Below are positions 1 through 8,444 of a DNA stretch of 36,763 nucleotides, piece after piece; the first letter of the stretch is position 1, and each line of letters starts with the position of its first letter. The notes beneath the pieces were generated by a model. That model had not been told where the DNA came from. It saw only the letters and a program-made list of their open reading frames with translations, and searched no databases. The position numbers and the translations under genes were made by a program. Source of the stretch: Acidobacteriota bacterium (GTDB lineage Bacteria > Acidobacteriota > Vicinamibacteria > Marinacidobacterales > SMYC01); assembly GCA_004356105.1 (NCBI GenBank), contig SMYC01000017.1, positions 1 through 36,763 on the forward strand. The letters are read 5' to 3'.

Positions 1-45
1 GGGCGTGGGCACATGCCGCGCAACATCTTTGGACGGAGGACGCGG

Positions 46-144
46 ATGTCCAGTGAACCCGAATCTCAAAAAGCGGCGCTCGATCGCGCGCTTCATCACG
101 CGACCGAATATCTCGAAAGTATGGAGACCCGCTCGGTCGTACCA
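46..144 (+). pseudogene. 5' fragment of a PLP-dependent (aromatic amino acid type) decarboxylase
   Basis: About 33 codons from the ATG at 46 look like the N-terminus of a group II PLP-dependent decarboxylase: an acidic start, then a helix ending in YLESMETRSVVP. Family members begin with a similar helix and a Leu-Glu-Thr-Arg type turn before the catalytic part. A good ribosome site, GGAGGA at 35-40, sits five bases before the ATG, so this is a genuine gene start. After about residue 33 the frame stays open but reads antisense to the sigma-factor fragment on the other strand. All PLP-binding and catalytic parts are missing. I infer that the gene lost its 3' end. The identification rests on a short stretch and is moderate. 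Confidence 0.5.
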
Positions 145-411
145 AAATTGGTCGCGAAAATCCATGAGAAGACGCGTCACGACGCGGGCGAGATAAGTCC
201 GAAACGATCCTGCCCCGCGGAACTGTCTCAAGCGCCGATAGTCTTTCTCGATGAGCTTGATCCACGCAAAACATCGAAAATCCTCGCGATCCTGCGCCGA
301 CAGGGTCGAATGGCGGCACGCTCTCGCGATGACCCCGCCGACCAACGGATAGACTGAGTGGAACGACTCATCCCCGGACGTATCCGGGAGAAAACGAAAG
401 CCTTCACGCAT
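137..411 (-). pseudogene. 5' fragment of a sigma-70 family (ECF-like) RNA polymerase sigma factor
   Basis: Reading leftwards from the ATG at 411, about 92 codons encode a typical sigma region 2: VGGVIARACRH, then DREDFRCFAWIKLIEKDY, then FRGAGSFRTYLARVVTRLL and MDFRDQFW. This Asp-Phe-Arg, Trp, Arg-x-Tyr-Leu pattern is characteristic of ECF-like factors, where region 2 contacts the -10 element and core polymerase. The frame has no stop before the window edge, but beyond about position 137 it only mirrors the decarboxylase fragment, so region 4 (binding of -35) is lost. The gene faces the decarboxylase fragment convergently and both end at the same place. The ORF runs off the window, so it has no visible stop codon. 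Confidence 0.55.
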
Positions 412-817
412 TTTCCGTCCCGTCTGAAGCGCAGCAACGGTGTGTACAACTGGATCTGTCGATAGGAAAGACGAAGCGTGGGTTTCCGCTCGGATGTCCG
501 CCGGAGATACGTCCCTGTAGTCCGAAGCCGCCTGCCGGACGCCACCATCTCCGGCTTGCCATTTCCGATAGGCAGCCGACCGGGTTCTCGACCATGCCTC
601 TCGCATGCTTTTCCATTACTTCTCGGGCCGGCTTGGGAGGGGACTCCGGTCCCGTCGCGAGGCCACTACGAACGAGAAACGATCTTCGGTTCATTAACCT
701 CCTCACTCCACCCGATGCTCCCCGGAGGCGCCCGCTCCGGTCTTGCCGTATGATGGAGAATAAGCCGAATTATTGAACTCCTGACGGGCGCCGTCCGTAC
801 CTTTAGAAGGGACCTAT
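412..817. other. Non-coding stretch between the sigma fragment and the RND operon
   Basis: About 400 bases. Open frames exist on both strands, but none has a convincing ribosome site or a recognisable protein pattern. The last part must carry the promoter of the RND operon; TTGAAC at 773-778 could be a -35 element but the nearest -10-like bases are not well spaced, so I do not call it. Confidence 0.4.
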
Positions 818-1918
818 GTGAGTCAATCTCGAAAATTTTCGTTTGTCGCCGGAGGTATCGTCGCCTTTATCCTCCTGGCCTCCGTCGCCTATTTCGTGAT
901 CCGGCAAGGGGATGCGAGCGCCGAGGCGACGGACATCCAATCAACGGAGGCCTCCGCTGCGGGCGTGCCGGTCGAAGTCGTAGAGGCCGTGACGGGCTGG
1001 GTTGCGCGAACGCTTTCCACGTCGTCGACGGTCGAAGCGGAGCAGTCCGCCCAGGTTCTAGCGAAAGTGTCGGGAGTCGTGACCGAGGTTGCGGTTCGCG
1101 AGGGAACCTTCGTCGAGAAAAACCAGATCCTTGCGAAAATCGACGACGAAGAGAAGAAGCTCGCGATCGAGAAAGCGGTGCTCACGCTCAAGAAAGCCGA
1201 AGCTGAGCTCAACCGCTCCCAGCTCTCGTTCGAGCAACAGCTCATCTCCAGGTTCGATTACCAGAAAGCCGTCTTCGACCGTGACCTCGCCCGGACCGGG
1301 CGCGAGACGGCGGAGCTCGAGTTCCGCTACACGGAAATCAAAGCACCTTTCGCAGGACGGGTGACGGCGAAGGAGATTGTTGTCGGCAAGGCGACCCAAC
1401 TTGGCGACCATCTCTTCACGCTCGCCGATTTCAATACGCTCATAGTGAAACTGTTTCTTCCGGAAAAGGACGTCTTTCAGCTCGAGCCCGGCCAACCGGT
1501 CCGTCTCGTTAGTGACGCGCTCGCGAGCCGAGCTTCTAGCGAAGAGGTCAGCTTCCGCGGCCGCGTGCGCGACATCAGCCCGGTCGTGGATCCAAAAACG
1601 GGCACGGTCAAAGTGACGGTGGAAGTTATCGATCGTTCGGCGAATGTCCGTCCTGGCGCTTTCGTCCGTGCTGAGATCGAGACCGATCGGCGTCAAGGCG
1701 CCGTGCTCGTCCCGAAAGTCGCCGTCGTGAAGGAAGGCGGCCAAGACTTACTTTTCGTCGCGGCGGACGGCGTGGCCAACAAACGTGTTGTCGAGCTCGG
1801 CTATACCCGCGGCAGCGCCATCGAGGTCGTGAGTGGCGTCTCGGCGGGTGAGCGCGTCATCGTGGCGGGTCACACGACGCTCGAAGACAGGGAGAGGATC
1901 GACATTCTGACTCGGTAG
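818..1918 (+). CDS. RND efflux periplasmic adaptor (membrane fusion protein, HlyD/AcrA type)
   Basis: A 366-residue adaptor that links an RND permease in the inner membrane to an outer-membrane channel. It has an N-terminal membrane anchor (about residues 8-28), a lipoyl half-motif (VSGVVTEVAVREGTFV), a charged alpha-hairpin of about 60 residues (KKLAIEKAVLTLKKAEAEL onwards), the second lipoyl half (IKAPFAGRVTAKEIVVG), a beta-barrel and a membrane-proximal domain near VLVPKVAVV. Length fits the family (350-400). The start is GTG at 818: an ATG two bases earlier is followed at once by a stop, and GAAGGG at 806-811 is well placed for the GTG. It heads an operon with two permeases; the first starts 19 bases downstream. 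The substrate cannot be told. No TolC-like gene is in the window. Confidence 0.92.
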   Translation: MSQSRKFSFVAGGIVAFILLASVAYFVIRQGDASAEATDIQSTEASAAGVPVEVVEAVTGWVARTLSTSSTVEAEQSAQVLAKVSGVVTEVAVREGTFVEKNQILAKIDDEEKKLAIEKAVLTLKKAEAELNRSQLSFEQQLISRFDYQKAVFDRDLARTGRETAELEFRYTEIKAPFAGRVTAKEIVVGKATQLGDHLFTLADFNTLIVKLFLPEKDVFQLEPGQPVRLVSDALASRASSEEVSFRGRVRDISPVVDPKTGTVKVTVEVIDRSANVRPGAFVRAEIETDRRQGAVLVPKVAVVKEGGQDLLFVAADGVANKRVVELGYTRGSAIEVVSGVSAGERVIVAGHTTLEDRERIDILTR

Positions 1919-1937
1919 CCCTCTCGAGCCCTGAAAA

Positions 1938-4900
1938 ATGACGCGCCTGGTCGAGTTTTGCATCCGGCGGCCGGTAAGCGTCTCGATGTTCACGGTGGCG
2001 GTCACCATCTTCGGCATCGTTTCGTTTACCCGCCTGCCGCTCAATCTGCTTCCAGATATCTCCTACCCTAGCCTGACGGTCGAGACCCGCTATCAAGGCG
2101 CGGCGCCCGCGGAAGTCGAAAGTCTCGTGAGCCGGCCCATCGAAGAAGCCGTAGGCGTGATCTCGGGCGTCAAACGCTTGACGTCGCGCTCCCGCGCCGG
2201 CACTTCCGAAGTGACGCTCGAGTTTCTCTGGGACACGAACATGGATTTCGCCGCGCTCGATGTTCGGGAGAAGCTCGACCTCGTGCAACTGCCGCGCGAT
2301 GCGGACAAGCCGACGCTTCTGAGATTCGACCCTTCGAGCGACCCCATCTTGCGGCTCGGGGTCACTGGCTCGAGTGATCTCGCCGCGCTCCGTCAATATG
2401 TGGAAGAAGAGCTGAAAAAAGCGCTCGATGCCGTTGACGGTGTCGCGTCGGTCAAAGTCGAAGGTGGTCTCGAGCGCGAGATTCAAGTCGACGTGCACGA
2501 AGGCCGCCTCGCGCGCGCCGGCGTGAACGTGGCCGCGGTTTCCGCCGCACTCTCTGCCGGGAACGTGAATCTCGCGGGCGGAAGCATTTATGAAGAGGAC
2601 GCGCGCTATCTCGTCCGGGCGTTGAACGAGTTCAAGGACCTAGCCGATATCGGCGCGACGCAGCTCGTCTTCGAGGAAGGCCGTCGCGTTTATTTGCGCG
2701 ATGTCGCTGACGTCCATTGGGGCCACAAAGAGCGTGAGACCATCGTTCGCACCGGCGGGCACGAGACAGTCGAGCTGCGCGTCTTTAAAGAGGGCGACGC
2801 CAACACGGTGCAGGTCGCACGAGGCGTGCGCGAGCGACTCGAAGCTCTCGATGACGAGATTCCAGACGACGTCGCAGTCGAGGTGCTCTTCGACCAGTCG
2901 AGCTTCATCGAAGGTGCCATCGACGAAGTTGTCGAGAACGCTTTGGTTGGCGGCTTGCTCGCGGTGCTCATCATCGCGCTCTTTCTGCGTGATACGTGGG
3001 CAACGGTGATCGTCGGCCTCTCTATCCCGGTCTCGGTCGTAGCAACGTTCTTCATCATGTATCAGATGGGGATCTCGCTAAACATCATGTCGCTCGGAGG
3101 CCTCGCCCTCGGAGTGGGGATGCTTCTCGACGACTCCATCGTCGTGATCGAGTCGATTTACCGACACCGCGAGAAAGGTGCTGACGGCCACGACGCCGCG
3201 GTGCGCGGAACGAGTGAAGTCGCCATGGCGGTTGTCGCCTCGACATTAACGACGGTGGCGGTGTTTTTGCCCATCGTTTTCGTCGAAGGGGTTGCGGGAC
3301 AGCTCTTCAACGATCAGGCGCTGACAGTCTCGATCTCAATCCTCGCGTCACTCGGCTTCTCGCTCGCATTGATCCCCGTGCTGGCCGCAAGGCTTGCGGC
3401 CAAGCGGACTGAGGAGAACGAACCCGAGTCGGTGCCCGAAGACCTTACCGCTTGGCATCGCGGGCCGGCAAAGGTGATCGCGTTTGCCGTGGCCGGCGTT
3501 CGATGGATCGGCCGCTCGTTCTCGCGCCTTGTCTCACCGCTCACGAACGGTTTTCACCGAATGGAGACCGCCATCGATGCCGCCTACCCGCGCGCGTGCC
3601 GCGCGGCACTGAAGCAAAGGGCTCTCGTGCTGATGGCGGTCACGCTCGGTTTTGGCGCGACCCTTCTGATTGGCGGTCGCATTGGGATAGAGCTCATCCC
3701 GACCCTCACCCAAGGCGAGTTTTATTTCGACGTCGAGCTTCCGGAAGGCGCTCCGCTCGGCGTCACGGACCGTTTGCTCGAGACCGTGGGGGAGGAAGTC
3801 GCGGGGTTCGATGACGTCGCGGGCGGGGGCCGGGTCGTGACCACGGCCGGCTCCTTTGGCGCCAGCTCCGTCGAGGCGAGCGCGCGCGGGGAGAACCGGG
3901 GCCGCATTCACGTCGTGATGGCCGACAAGGATGACCGTGACGCGGAGCGACGCACGATCGCTCGTCTACGGGAGACACTCGGCCGCTTCCCGGGAATCGC
4001 CTATCAATTCGATCGTCCGTCTTATTTCAGCTTCAAACGCCCCGTCGAGCTTGAAGTCTACAGCGACGATGTCGAAGCGCTCGAAACCTGGGCCTCCGTC
4101 ATCGTCGAAGCCATGGAAGCGATTCCGGGTCTCACGGATGTCCGCTCGTCCTCCGAGATGGGAAATCCGGAGCTACAAGTCTTTTTCGCCGTCGATCGCA
4201 TGGCACAGATGGGGCTTTCGGTGGAGGAAGTCTCGGAGACGTTGCGCACGAAGCTCCGCGGGAACGTAGCGACGCGCCTGAACGAAGGTGAGCGTAAGAT
4301 CGACATCGTCGTGCGGGCCTCTGCCGACGCGCGCGCTCGGGCGGACCAAGTCCCCGAGCTTATCGTGCACGAAGCCGAGGAGCGAGCGGTGCCGCTCAAA
4401 GCGGTGGCGGATACGAGGCTCGTGGCCGGGCCCCTAGAGATCCGTCGCGTCGGACAACGGCGTGCGGTGGTCATCTCCGGCAATTTGGACGGGCGCGACC
4501 TCGGGAGCGTTACCGCGGACATCGGCTCTGTCATCGCTGGACTTTCTCTTCCGAGCTCCCTGGCTACTCGCTTCGGGGGCCAGCAGCGTGAGATCGAGGA
4601 CTCGTTCTCGAGCCTCTATCTCGCTATCGGGCTCGCCATCTTTCTCGTTTATTTCGTCATGGCGAGCAAGTTCGAATCCCTGGTGCACCCGCTCATCATC
4701 TTGTTCACGATCCCGCTCGGACTCATCGGAGTGATCTGGGCCTTGTTGCTCACGCGCAGCGCGGTGAGCGTTATCGTGCTGATCGGCGTCGTCATGCTCG
4801 CGGGCATCGTCGTCAAAAACGCAATCGTGCTCGTCGACTACATCAACCGTCTTCGAGAAGAAGGGATGGCCCGTGAGGAGGCCATCGTCGAGGCCGGGCG

Positions 4901-5105
4901 CGTGCGGCTTCGCCCGATCCTGATGACAACACTCACAACGATCTTGGGCCTCGTTCCCATGGCGCTCGGTTTGGGCGAAGGTGCTGAGATCCGCCAGCCC
5001 ATGGCGATCACGGTCATCGGTGGCCTGGCTGTTTCCACACTTCTGACGCTCATCGTCATCCCGGTCGTGTACAGCGTTCTGGACCGCAAGAAGTTCGCAT
5101 CATGA
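1938..5105 (+). CDS. RND efflux permease, first of two (AcrB/MdtB-like)
   Basis: A 1055-residue proton-driven inner-membrane permease. It has the RND plan: a first membrane helix (MTRLVEFCIRRPVSVSMF region), a large periplasmic loop, helices 2-6, a second loop from about residue 560 and helices 8-12. The proton relay is visible: two adjacent Asp (about 398-399) in helix 4 within GVGMLLDDSIVVIES, and a Lys (about 960) in helix 10 within GIVVKNAIVLVDY. The motif following helix 11, RLRPILMTTLTTILGLVPMA, is typical. It follows the adaptor by 19 bases and its last four bases overlap the start of the second permease. Two different permeases after one adaptor recall MdtBC-type heteromeric pumps, but that they assemble together is inference. 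Confidence 0.93.
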   Translation: MTRLVEFCIRRPVSVSMFTVAVTIFGIVSFTRLPLNLLPDISYPSLTVETRYQGAAPAEVESLVSRPIEEAVGVISGVKRLTSRSRAGTSEVTLEFLWDTNMDFAALDVREKLDLVQLPRDADKPTLLRFDPSSDPILRLGVTGSSDLAALRQYVEEELKKALDAVDGVASVKVEGGLEREIQVDVHEGRLARAGVNVAAVSAALSAGNVNLAGGSIYEEDARYLVRALNEFKDLADIGATQLVFEEGRRVYLRDVADVHWGHKERETIVRTGGHETVELRVFKEGDANTVQVARGVRERLEALDDEIPDDVAVEVLFDQSSFIEGAIDEVVENALVGGLLAVLIIALFLRDTWATVIVGLSIPVSVVATFFIMYQMGISLNIMSLGGLALGVGMLLDDSIVVIESIYRHREKGADGHDAAVRGTSEVAMAVVASTLTTVAVFLPIVFVEGVAGQLFNDQALTVSISILASLGFSLALIPVLAARLAAKRTEENEPESVPEDLTAWHRGPAKVIAFAVAGVRWIGRSFSRLVSPLTNGFHRMETAIDAAYPRACRAALKQRALVLMAVTLGFGATLLIGGRIGIELIPTLTQGEFYFDVELPEGAPLGVTDRLLETVGEEVAGFDDVAGGGRVVTTAGSFGASSVEASARGENRGRIHVVMADKDDRDAERRTIARLRETLGRFPGIAYQFDRPSYFSFKRPVELEVYSDDVEALETWASVIVEAMEAIPGLTDVRSSSEMGNPELQVFFAVDRMAQMGLSVEEVSETLRTKLRGNVATRLNEGERKIDIVVRASADARARADQVPELIVHEAEERAVPLKAVADTRLVAGPLEIRRVGQRRAVVISGNLDGRDLGSVTADIGSVIAGLSLPSSLATRFGGQQREIEDSFSSLYLAIGLAIFLVYFVMASKFESLVHPLIILFTIPLGLIGVIWALLLTRSAVSVIVLIGVVMLAGIVVKNAIVLVDYINRLREEGMAREEAIVEAGRVRLRPILMTTLTTILGLVPMALGLGEGAEIRQPMAITVIGGLAVSTLLTLIVIPVVYSVLDRKKFAS

Positions 5106-8100
5106 AAGGGATAGCCGACATCTCAGTAGGCCGGCCCGTCACGACAGGAATGGTTCTCGTGAGCGTTCTCGTTCTGGGGGTCATCGCCTTCACGAGACTT
5201 CCGCTCGCATTCTTCCCGGACCTCGACTTCCCGGCCGTATTCGTAACCGTGCCCTACCCGAACTCGAGCCCGCAACAAATTGAGGAGCAGATCGTGAAGC
5301 CGATCGAGGAAGCGCTTGCGACGCTTCCCGGTGTCACGAAAATGAGCTCGCAGGCGGACGCCGACCAAGGCTCCATTCAGATTTTTTTCGATTGGGGAGA
5401 GAGCGTCGACATCGCGCGCATGAAGACGGCGGAAAAAATTGACGAAGTGCGCTCCGAGCTTCCTGACGACATCGAGCAGATCTTCATCAATACGTTCAGC
5501 ACGACGCAGATTCCCGTCGTGGAAGCACGGATCTCGGCACCGGGTATTGATTTGTCGGGGAATTACGACCTGCTCGAAAAGCGCGTCCTCAATCCCATCA
5601 GCCGCGTACCGGGCGTCGCCAAAGTCGAGCTGAACGGGGTCGAGCCAAGCGAAGTGCGCATCAACCTGAGGCTGTACAAGATTGCTGAGCACGGCGTCGA
5701 CCTCGGGGACTTGGCCGCTAGGCTCATGGGGGCCAACCGGAACGTATCGCTCGGAAAGCTCGATTCCGAAGGGCAAGTCATCCACGTGCGCAGCTTCGGA
5801 GCCTTCAACAACCTCGGCGACATCGAGCAGTTTCCCGTGAACGACCGTGGGCTGGTGCTTCGAGACGTGGCGGATATCACCTATCGTGAGCCACCTATCT
5901 CCATCGGGCGGCATTTGAATGGCCGCTACGCCGTTGCGCTCTCCGTTTTCAAGGAAGCGACGGCCAATACCGTGGACACAGCGCGGCGAGTGACGGCGCT
6001 CATCGAGAACGAAATCGCTGCCGACCCGACGCTCGAAGGCATCAACCTTTTCGTCTTCAACGACCAGGCCGCCGAGATCACGAGCGGGCTCCAGGGTCTC
6101 CTGACCGAAGGTCTTCTCGGCGGCGCCCTTGCCATGGTGGTGCTCTTTCTCTTCCTCCGCCGTTTCGATACGACATTTATCGTAGGGCTCGCGATCCCGA
6201 TGTCGATCATCGCGACCGCGGTCGGGCTCTTCGTTCTCGACAAGTCATTGAACGTCCTCGTGATGATGGGGCTCATGTTGGGCATAGGGCTTCTCGTCGA
6301 CGACGCGATCGTAGTGCTGGAGTCCATCTTCCGGGAGCACACTAACGCCGCCTTCCGCAGCGAGCCCGCCGAGCGGAGGGCTAGCGGAGCGCAGCGAGGC
6401 GCGTTGCAAGAATTTTCCGAGGACTCGGCAGACGCTTCACGCGCCGCCATTATCGGGGCGCGCAAAGTGTGGGGCGCGGTCTTTGCGTCGACCGTCACGA
6501 CGGCCATCGTTTTCCTTCCAATGATCGTGGGGCAGCGCAACCAGCTCACCGTGTTTCTCGAGGAGATCGGTTGGGCGATTACGTTGTGCATCTTCAGCTC
6601 TCTCGTCGTTTCGATGACCCTGATCCCACTCATGGCCTCGAGGCTTCTGAGCAGGAAAGATGCGGGGCCGCCGCTTTGGACCGTCTGGCTCTCCGAACAA
6701 TATGTGCGGATTCTTAGATGGACGTTCCGCCATCGCTTCTCGACCTTCGGGATTACCGTGGCGATTTTTGCGAGCACCGCATTGCCGTTCGCGCTCGGCC
6801 TGCAGACGGCTATGTTCGCTGGTGTCAACCAGAGGCAGATGCGGCTCGGCTACGAGTTCACCGACTTCCACTACAAGGAAGAAGCGGAGTTGGCGGTGAA
6901 TGAAGTCGAGGCGTGGTTCTTCGAGCACCAAGATGAGCTTCAGATCGAGTCTGTCTATAGCCACTACGCCGAGAACGACGCGGCCACGACGCTCACGTTC
7001 AAGGCTGCTCACGTGAGCGAGGATAAAGCGAAAGAAGTTCGTGAACGGATCCGCAACGAGGTCCCGAAGATAGCCGGGGCCAGGCTCACCTTCGACGATG
7101 AAGACGCGGAGACAGGAGGCGACAGCACGTTCTTTCGAGTGAACCTCTTCGGCGAGCACATCGATCGGCTCGCTTTGCTCGCGTCGGATGTCGAGCAGCG
7201 CCTCGCCGCCATCGAGGGTATCGAGGATGCCAAGAGCTCCGTCGGAAGCTTGCGCCAGGAAATCCAGGTCTCCCTCAACCAGGAGCTCGCGGCCAATTAC
7301 GGCGTGAGCCCGGAATCCCTCGCCCAGACATTTGCTTTCACTTTGGGCGGCCGGCGGTTGAGGCGATACAACACGGGGGACAAAGAAGTCGAGCTTATCT
7401 TGATGATGTCGCAGCAAGACGTCTCGACCCTAGACGATTTGAAGAGCTTCGTCGTTAGCGGCGAGGACGGGCGGGGCGTTACCCTCGGCACCTTGGCGGA
7501 GTTCAAGGTCGTCGACAAGCCTAAAACGATCGAACGCGAGAACCGGAAGACCCTAGTCTCGATCCGCTCGAGCTACGAAGGGGAGGATTGGGACGGTGCA
7601 CGCAAGCAAATCGAGGAGAGCCTGAACGGGATGGCGTTTCCTGTCGGCTATAGTTGGTCCTTCGGCGAGCGCATCCAGGAGCAGGACCGCCAGCTCGAGC
7701 AGATGATAGTCAACTACTTGCTGGCGCTCGCGCTCATCTATATCGTCATGGCGTCGCAGTTCGAGTCGCTCGTGCATCCCTTCGCGATCCTTTTCTCGAT
7801 CCCGTTTGCGTTCTGGGGTGTTACTTGGTTTTTGCTCGCGACAAATACGCCTCTCAACTTCATGGCGCAAATCGGTCTTCTCGTCCTCATGGGCATCGTC
7901 GTCAAGAACGGCATCGTGCTCATCGACCACATCAATAACTTGAGGCGGGAGGGATATGACCGGGAGACGGCCATCGAGCTCGGAGGCAAGGAGCGCCTTC
8001 GACCGATCCTCATGACGGCCAGCACCGCCGTACTCGCTCTCGTTCCCATGGCGATCGGTCGGACCGGGCTCGCCGGGCTCTACTACTTTCCGCTGGCCCG

Positions 8101-8284
8101 AACGGTCATCGGCGGGTTGATGGCATCGACGTTCTTGACGCTCGTCATTTTGCCGTTCATCTACGTGCTCTTCGACAACCTCGCCGTCTGGTGGGGCAAA
8201 GTGTGGCGCGAAGCGCTCCGAGAAGACGTCGCTCCATCACACCCGCAAACAAAAGGTGATGAACCTGCTCATAAGCTTTGGTGA
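5102..8284 (+). CDS. RND efflux permease, second of two, with an unusual cytoplasmic insertion
   Basis: A 1060-residue RND permease. The helix 4 Asp pair (about 400-401, in GLLVDDAIVVLES) and the helix 10 Lys (about 935, in GIVVKNGIVLIDH) are present, so it should be proton-coupled. The ATG overlaps the stop of the preceding permease by four bases, implying translational coupling. Compared with its neighbour it carries about 25 additional residues between helices 4 and 5 (about residues 415-440, RSEPAERRASGAQRGALQEF), a polar stretch on the cytoplasmic side encoded by purine-rich, near-periodic DNA. The second loop and the C-terminal half are clearly diverged from the first permease, so this is an old paralogue and not a recent duplication. 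Confidence 0.93.
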   Translation: MKGIADISVGRPVTTGMVLVSVLVLGVIAFTRLPLAFFPDLDFPAVFVTVPYPNSSPQQIEEQIVKPIEEALATLPGVTKMSSQADADQGSIQIFFDWGESVDIARMKTAEKIDEVRSELPDDIEQIFINTFSTTQIPVVEARISAPGIDLSGNYDLLEKRVLNPISRVPGVAKVELNGVEPSEVRINLRLYKIAEHGVDLGDLAARLMGANRNVSLGKLDSEGQVIHVRSFGAFNNLGDIEQFPVNDRGLVLRDVADITYREPPISIGRHLNGRYAVALSVFKEATANTVDTARRVTALIENEIAADPTLEGINLFVFNDQAAEITSGLQGLLTEGLLGGALAMVVLFLFLRRFDTTFIVGLAIPMSIIATAVGLFVLDKSLNVLVMMGLMLGIGLLVDDAIVVLESIFREHTNAAFRSEPAERRASGAQRGALQEFSEDSADASRAAIIGARKVWGAVFASTVTTAIVFLPMIVGQRNQLTVFLEEIGWAITLCIFSSLVVSMTLIPLMASRLLSRKDAGPPLWTVWLSEQYVRILRWTFRHRFSTFGITVAIFASTALPFALGLQTAMFAGVNQRQMRLGYEFTDFHYKEEAELAVNEVEAWFFEHQDELQIESVYSHYAENDAATTLTFKAAHVSEDKAKEVRERIRNEVPKIAGARLTFDDEDAETGGDSTFFRVNLFGEHIDRLALLASDVEQRLAAIEGIEDAKSSVGSLRQEIQVSLNQELAANYGVSPESLAQTFAFTLGGRRLRRYNTGDKEVELILMMSQQDVSTLDDLKSFVVSGEDGRGVTLGTLAEFKVVDKPKTIERENRKTLVSIRSSYEGEDWDGARKQIEESLNGMAFPVGYSWSFGERIQEQDRQLEQMIVNYLLALALIYIVMASQFESLVHPFAILFSIPFAFWGVTWFLLATNTPLNFMAQIGLLVLMGIVVKNGIVLIDHINNLRREGYDRETAIELGGKERLRPILMTASTAVLALVPMAIGRTGLAGLYYFPLARTVIGGLMASTFLTLVILPFIYVLFDNLAVWWGKVWREALREDVAPSHPQTKGDEPAHKLW

Positions 8285-8402
8285 ATCCTTCGCCCATCGC
8301 GAAGAGCAGAATATTCCGCGGGAGATGGCTGAGGCCCGTGAGTTTTGGAAGAAAATCCCCAGCCGTATCTTCAACGAAGCGGATTGGTTTCAGAAGATAT
8401 AG
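8259..8402 (+). CDS. Candidate 47-residue protein at the end of the RND operon
   Basis: A short ORF whose ATG lies inside the last codons of the second permease (26-base overlap) and which ends with TAG at 8400-8402. It reads MNLLISFGESFAHREEQN, then an amphipathic helix AREFWKKIPSRIFNEADWFQ. Codon choice and composition (two Trp, several Phe, balanced charges) look like coding sequence and not random high-GC DNA. AAAAGG lies just before the ATG, closer than usual for a ribosome site. I do not recognise a family. There is no signal peptide or membrane helix. It could be a small partner of the pump, or the C-terminal piece of something lost. On the other strand the same bases give a longer but less natural ORF. 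Confidence 0.4.
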   Translation: MNLLISFGESFAHREEQNIPREMAEAREFWKKIPSRIFNEADWFQKI

Positions 8403-8444
8403 CCCAGCTCCTCGCCCCTCCTGTCGCACGGTGGCGGGCGGGCG

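Noticed and set aside
1058..1744. 228-codon minus-strand ORF across the adaptor gene
   Set aside because: It mirrors the adaptor in high-GC codons; no ribosome site or family pattern, and the plus-strand protein is certain.
6437..7417. 326-codon minus-strand ORF within the second permease
   Set aside because: Arg/Glu/His-rich shadow of a certain RND gene.
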